Below are positions 34,052 through 36,275 of a stretch of DNA of 36,275 nucleotides, in pieces. The notes under the pieces were generated by a model. The model did not search any database, was not told where the DNA came from, and worked only from the letters and a program-made list of their open reading frames with translations. Within the stretch, counting starts at the first letter, position 1, and each line of letters opens with the position of its first letter. The stretch comes from Runella sp. (GTDB lineage Bacteria; Bacteroidota; Bacteroidia; Cytophagales; Spirosomataceae). The stretch covers positions 1-36,275 of the forward strand of contig JAIXPV010000699.1 in assembly GCA_027486105.1 (NCBI GenBank), given 5' to 3'. The position numbers and the translations under genes are program-made.

Positions 34052-34090
34052 ATAAAGTTATCCACATTCCAATTTTGTGGATAACTTTAT
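34052..34090. other. Two facing DnaA boxes (oriV)
   Basis: TTATCCACA at 34058-34066 and its complement at 34076-34084 are both exact consensus DnaA boxes. They lie inside a 15-bp perfect inverted repeat (arms 34052-34066 and 34076-34090) with a 9-nt centre. They sit between iterons 1 and 2, as expected for an origin that recruits host DnaA. Confidence 0.9.
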
Positions 34091-34260
34091 TTTCGTAGTA
34101 ATGGTGATAATAGTTCGTAGTAATGGTGATAGTTAACGTAGTAATGGTGATAATAGATTTGACATTTTCGTAGTAATGGTGATAGTTAACGTAGTAATGG
34201 TGATAATAGATTCTACATAACTCTGTAAATCAGTAGGTTATGAGGGCCGAAAGTATTACA

Positions 34261-34389
34261 TATTGTTATTTATACATTATTTAAAACAACACAGAAGCTG
34301 TTGTTTTTTTATTTTTAAAAAAAGGAAAGAAAAAACGTTTTCTAAATGAGATTTACATTTGTTTTTAAAAATTCCGCAAATGCCGATTT
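34261..34389. other. A+T-rich stretch, candidate DNA-unwinding element
   Basis: Almost all A and T with long A- and T-runs, between iterons 6 and 7. This is the natural place for strand opening. It contains a 9-bp hairpin (AAAACAACA, loop of 7, then TGTTGTTTT) at 34283-34307 followed by T's, which could end transcripts entering the origin. Confidence 0.6.
34283..34310. terminator. Hairpin with T-run inside the origin
   Basis: A 9-bp A/C-G/T stem runs into ten bases that are nearly all T on the plus strand. On the minus strand the stem ends in TTTT, so it could also stop read-through from the partition operon. It is probably bidirectional. Confidence 0.5.
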
Positions 34390-34535
34390 CGTAGTAATGG
34401 TGATAGTTCGTACAAAAAATCGTAGTAATGGTGATAATAACGCCTGTTGTTAATTTTGAATAAAAATTGATGTAATACCAGATTTATGTATTTATGGCAT
34501 TGTGTATTTACATAATTACGGGTACGATTGAATAA

Positions 34536-34817
34536 TTATTCACTTAGCTTGTGCTTTTGGGCGTATTCTTCTAAGGCTTCTACAAAAAGGGCCTTTATTT
34601 TTTTCTTTCTCTTAAAGCCCAGCTCTTTTATGGTGTCCATTAATTCTGTAGGAATATGAACCGTAAATTTAGTCTCGTCTACTTTGAGAGTCTTGTCAGC
34701 TTCAGATTTGCTTCGATTCTGTATAGGCGTAATTTCCTGTAACGGAGTAGTGTCTTCTTTGTCTTTTAATTTGCCGCCCAAGGTGGCCAGTTGATTTTTG
34801 AAATTGTCCTTTTTCAT
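34536..34817 (-). CDS. Ribbon-helix-helix centromere-binding protein (ParG-like)
   Basis: This 93-residue protein has a polar, probably flexible N-terminal half (about 1-48, rich in K, D, E, T and Q) and a C-terminal ribbon-helix-helix-like half (ETKFTVHIPTELMDTIKELGFKRKKKIKALFVEALEEYAQ). That is the shape of ParG-type partition adaptors. It follows the ParA gene by 57 nt, the usual parF-parG order. It should bind the nearby A+T repeats, stimulate ParA and repress its own operon. The family is inferred from layout and context rather than a strong motif. Confidence 0.75.
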   Translation of the reverse strand: MKKDNFKNQLATLGGKLKDKEDTTPLQEITPIQNRSKSEADKTLKVDETKFTVHIPTELMDTIKELGFKRKKKIKALFVEALEEYAQKHKLSE

Positions 34818-34825
34818 ACTGATGA

Positions 34826-34871
34826 TGTATTTATGGTATTACATATTTATGTAATTATGTCTTTATGTAAA
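34826..34871. repeat. TACATATTTATG-type repeats between parA and the RHH gene
   Basis: TGTATTTATGG, then ATTACAT-ATTT-ATGTAAT (34838-34855, 7-bp arms), then TTATGTAAAA. The same words recur at 34478-34516, 32495-32542 and 35505-35565. These are probable binding sites of the RHH protein. Confidence 0.55.
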
Positions 34872-34874
34872 ATT

Positions 34875-35474
34875 TTACAAGTACTCCAAAATCTCTTTTG
34901 TCAGGTTAAATATCTCCTGCTGGGCTTTATCATCTTCCGTTTCAAAAACGCCGCCTGTAATTGGTGAACGGGCATAGCTTACTCTCTGTGAAATCATCGT
35001 GTCTAAGATCGGCATTTCGTACTGTTCCAGAAGTTGTTTAATATCATCCGTCAGGCTGGTACGGTGTTGGATCATATTCAGTACGATGGCGGCCTTTAGG
35101 TTGGGGCGTTTCGCCTGTGCCTGTTTCAGTAAAGCAATGGTGGCCTTGATCGCCATTACGTCCAATACACCCGCTTTGGTTGGCACCAAAACGAAATCGG
35201 ATAGTTGAAAAAACTCGGGTAGTTTATTGCTCAAATACGGCGGTGTATCAATAATGGCTACATCGTAATTCTTTCCTGCATTCACAATCTCATCAATCGG
35301 TAAAAGGTCGATTCCTTTTAAGCCGACTAACTCGCCTAATCCTGAAATACTCCCTTGGGGGTCGCTGTCTAATATGGCTACTCGTACAGAGTTTTGTAAA
35401 CAGTATCCAAGATTTAGGGCAAGGGTAGTTTTACCAACTCCTCCTTTTTGATGCGCTATGGTAATGATTTTCAT
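34875..35474 (-). CDS. parA: ParA-family partition ATPase
   Basis: The 199 residues match the short ParF/type Ib ParA length, lacking an N-terminal HTH. The deviant Walker A is QKGGVGKTTLALNLGY with K10 and K15, the A' motif is VAILDSDPQGS, and Walker B is YDVAIIDTPPYLS. The protein moves plasmid copies by ATP-dependent binding to the nucleoid. Because it has no DNA-binding domain of its own, operon control should fall to the RHH partner. The upstream gap carries repeats that are candidates for the centromere. Confidence 0.93.
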   Translation of the reverse strand: MKIITIAHQKGGVGKTTLALNLGYCLQNSVRVAILDSDPQGSISGLGELVGLKGIDLLPIDEIVNAGKNYDVAIIDTPPYLSNKLPEFFQLSDFVLVPTKAGVLDVMAIKATIALLKQAQAKRPNLKAAIVLNMIQHRTSLTDDIKQLLEQYEMPILDTMISQRVSYARSPITGGVFETEDDKAQQEIFNLTKEILEYL

Positions 35475-35504
35475 GTATTAATTGTTGTGTTTTCTTTTCC
35501 AAAT

Positions 35505-35565
35505 GTAATACATAATTATGTAAAACCATATTTACATACTAACATATTTATGGCAATATGTAATT
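35505..35565. repeat. Candidate centromere/operator upstream of parA
   Basis: A 14-bp perfect palindrome TACATAATTATGTA (35509-35522) is followed by CCATATTTACATA, ACATATTTATGGCA and ATATGTAA, all variants of the same word. The position upstream of a short parA is where type Ib systems keep the centromere. Confidence 0.6.
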
Positions 35566-35663
35566 TGAACGTTTTGAGATATAATAGATCATTGATTAAC
35601 AAGTGATGATATACTTTATTATTTTATGGTTTTATAACGTATTTATATCGTTTTTGTATTGGT

Positions 35664-36275
35664 TTACAATAAATACTCTTTCATTTTAGCCACTAAAGTA
35701 TTCATAGAACCATACCCTAATAATTGAATCGCTTTACGCTTATTACCGTTTACCAATTGTAATACTTTTTGAAGATGTGCCTTTTCAACATCCTTCCAAT
35801 ACAAGCTTTCTTTCGTAGCAGCACGAAAAAACCGTTCAGGTAAATCTTGCGCTGTCACCTGTTCATCACAGAATACATACCAACCCGAGACCATATTTTC
35901 AAGCTCACGCACATTGCCAGGAAAAGAATACACTGACAGTTTTTCCAATACTTCCTTTGAAAGGATTAACGGCTTTTTTCTGGCAAACTCCTTTGCTTTG
36001 GTTTTCAGAAAGAAATGCAATAAAGCTTCGGTATCGGCCTTTCCTCTTTCTGATAAACTCGGAAGTAGTATCTCTGCCACCGTAAGACGGTAGTACAAAT
36101 CCCAACGGAACGTTCCTTTTTCACAACATTCATGCAGATTACGGTGAGTAGCGGCGATGACTCGTACATTTACTTTTCTGGCTTTACCGCCGATTGGCAT
36201 GATTTCTTTTTCCTGCAACACCCGCAACAAAGTCTGCTGCATGTAAGAAGAAATATCACCGATTTCATCCAAAAA
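35664..36275 (-). CDS. Sigma-54-dependent activator, C-terminal part (5' end beyond the window)
   Basis: The frame enters from the right edge as FLDEIGDIS, the Walker B region of a sigma-54 AAA+ domain, so the true start lies outside and the apparent TTG start at 36272 is not real. Visible are LLRVLQEKEIMPIGG, VRVIAATHRNL (sensor I), FRWDLYYRL (arginine-finger area; usually FREDLYYRL), PGNVRELENMV and a C-terminal Fis-like helix-turn-helix (VNGNKRKAIQLLGYGSMNTLVAKM). Walker A and the sigma-54 contact loop are off-window. Targets are unknown; it is the first gene past the partition site. Confidence 0.9.
   Translation of the reverse strand, partial: FLDEIGDISSYMQQTLLRVLQEKEIMPIGGKARKVNVRVIAATHRNLHECCEKGTFRWDLYYRLTVAEILLPSLSERGKADTEALLHFFLKTKAKEFARKKPLILSKEVLEKLSVYSFPGNVRELENMVSGWYVFCDEQVTAQDLPERFFRAATKESLYWKDVEKAHLQKVLQLVNGNKRKAIQLLGYGSMNTLVAKMKEYLL

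Larger units (their letters stand above)
34014..34436 (+). repeat. Eight 16-bp iterons of the replication origin
   Basis: CGTAGTAATGGTGATA occurs without mismatch and in the same direction at 34014, 34094, 34116, 34137, 34169, 34190, 34390 and 34421. Start-to-start distances inside the groups are 22, 21, 32, 21 and 31, near whole turns of the helix. The array is split by DnaA boxes after the first copy and by about 185 bp of A+T-rich DNA before the last two. Confidence 0.95.

Noticed and set aside
34014-34436. Possible CRISPR array
   Set aside because: The repeats are only 16 bp with unequal spacing close to helical turns, no cas gene is present, and rep and DnaA boxes explain them as iterons.
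1-36275. Window as a complete circular plasmid joined end to end
   Set aside because: The joined frame would fuse a kinase broken at GIGLAL to a sigma-54 domain starting at Walker B. The frame happens to be open, but both domains would lack essential parts.

Overview
The window looks like part of a plasmid, or a plasmid-derived replicon, from a Bacteroidota bacterium, most likely of the Cytophagales/Spirosoma-Dyadobacter type. The evidence is an outer-membrane beta-barrel protein with a carboxypeptidase-regulatory N-terminus, TAnnTTTG-type -7 promoter boxes, secreted proteins ending their signals in ...GQ/AQ, and at the right end a Rep_3/RepB-type initiator with iterons, DnaA boxes and a ParA/ribbon-helix-helix partition pair. 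No rRNA, tRNA, transposase or CRISPR array is visible. Both edges cut through genes, so neither end of the replicon is seen. By eye the left 8 kb is more G+C rich than the rest and the replication end is very A+T rich, so the window looks mosaic.

Layout. 1-5276 (minus strand): a four-gene two-component operon with two paralogous membrane histidine kinases, a stand-alone receiver and a receiver-kinase hybrid cut by the edge. 5488-7932: an outer-membrane beta-barrel protein. 7933-8701: a long divergent spacer packed with GGTNACC palindromes. 8702-10053: a Crp/Fnr-type regulator and an F420-reductase-like NADP-binding protein. 10179-12715: three secreted proteins, a beta-helix protein between two paralogous lectin-fold proteins. 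12750-13159: a wrecked NTF2/SnoaL-like gene that is nowhere intact. 13193-16471: a Gfo/Idh/MocA oxidoreductase and a TolB-like propeller, divergent from a Nudix-type regulator with a clear candidate operator.

16474-25729 is a divergently arranged carboxylic-acid catabolic island. The minus strand carries a VOC protein, an IclR regulator, a BASS transporter, 3-hydroxyacyl-CoA dehydrogenase and an alpha/beta hydrolase. The plus strand carries a mesaconyl-CoA-hydratase-like protein, a CaiB/BaiF CoA-transferase, a thiolase, an SDR and another alpha/beta hydrolase. Together these give CoA activation, hydration, oxidation and thiolysis without an acyl-CoA dehydrogenase, so the substrate is probably already unsaturated or hydroxylated. 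Its identity is not evident.

25930-31615 is a five-gene operon: quinone-oxidoreductase-like MDR, EgtD, an ABC ATPase, a permease fused to a substrate-binding domain, and EgtB. This links ergothioneine-type biosynthesis to an EgtUV/OpuC-type transporter. Two things stand out. The binding domain appears circularly permuted. The promoter is a close copy of the one in front of the F420-reductase-like gene at 9397, with the same CTTAAG array and GGTCNGACC palindrome, which suggests a small shared redox regulon, possibly under the Crp/Fnr protein encoded beside the first copy.

32543-35474 is the replication and partition module: rep, an inverted-repeat operator sharing sequence with the iterons, two facing DnaA boxes, eight identical 16-bp iterons in near-helical phase, an A+T-rich stretch, then an RHH protein and ParA surrounded by TACATATTTATG-type repeats. 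A sigma-54 activator fragment closes the window.
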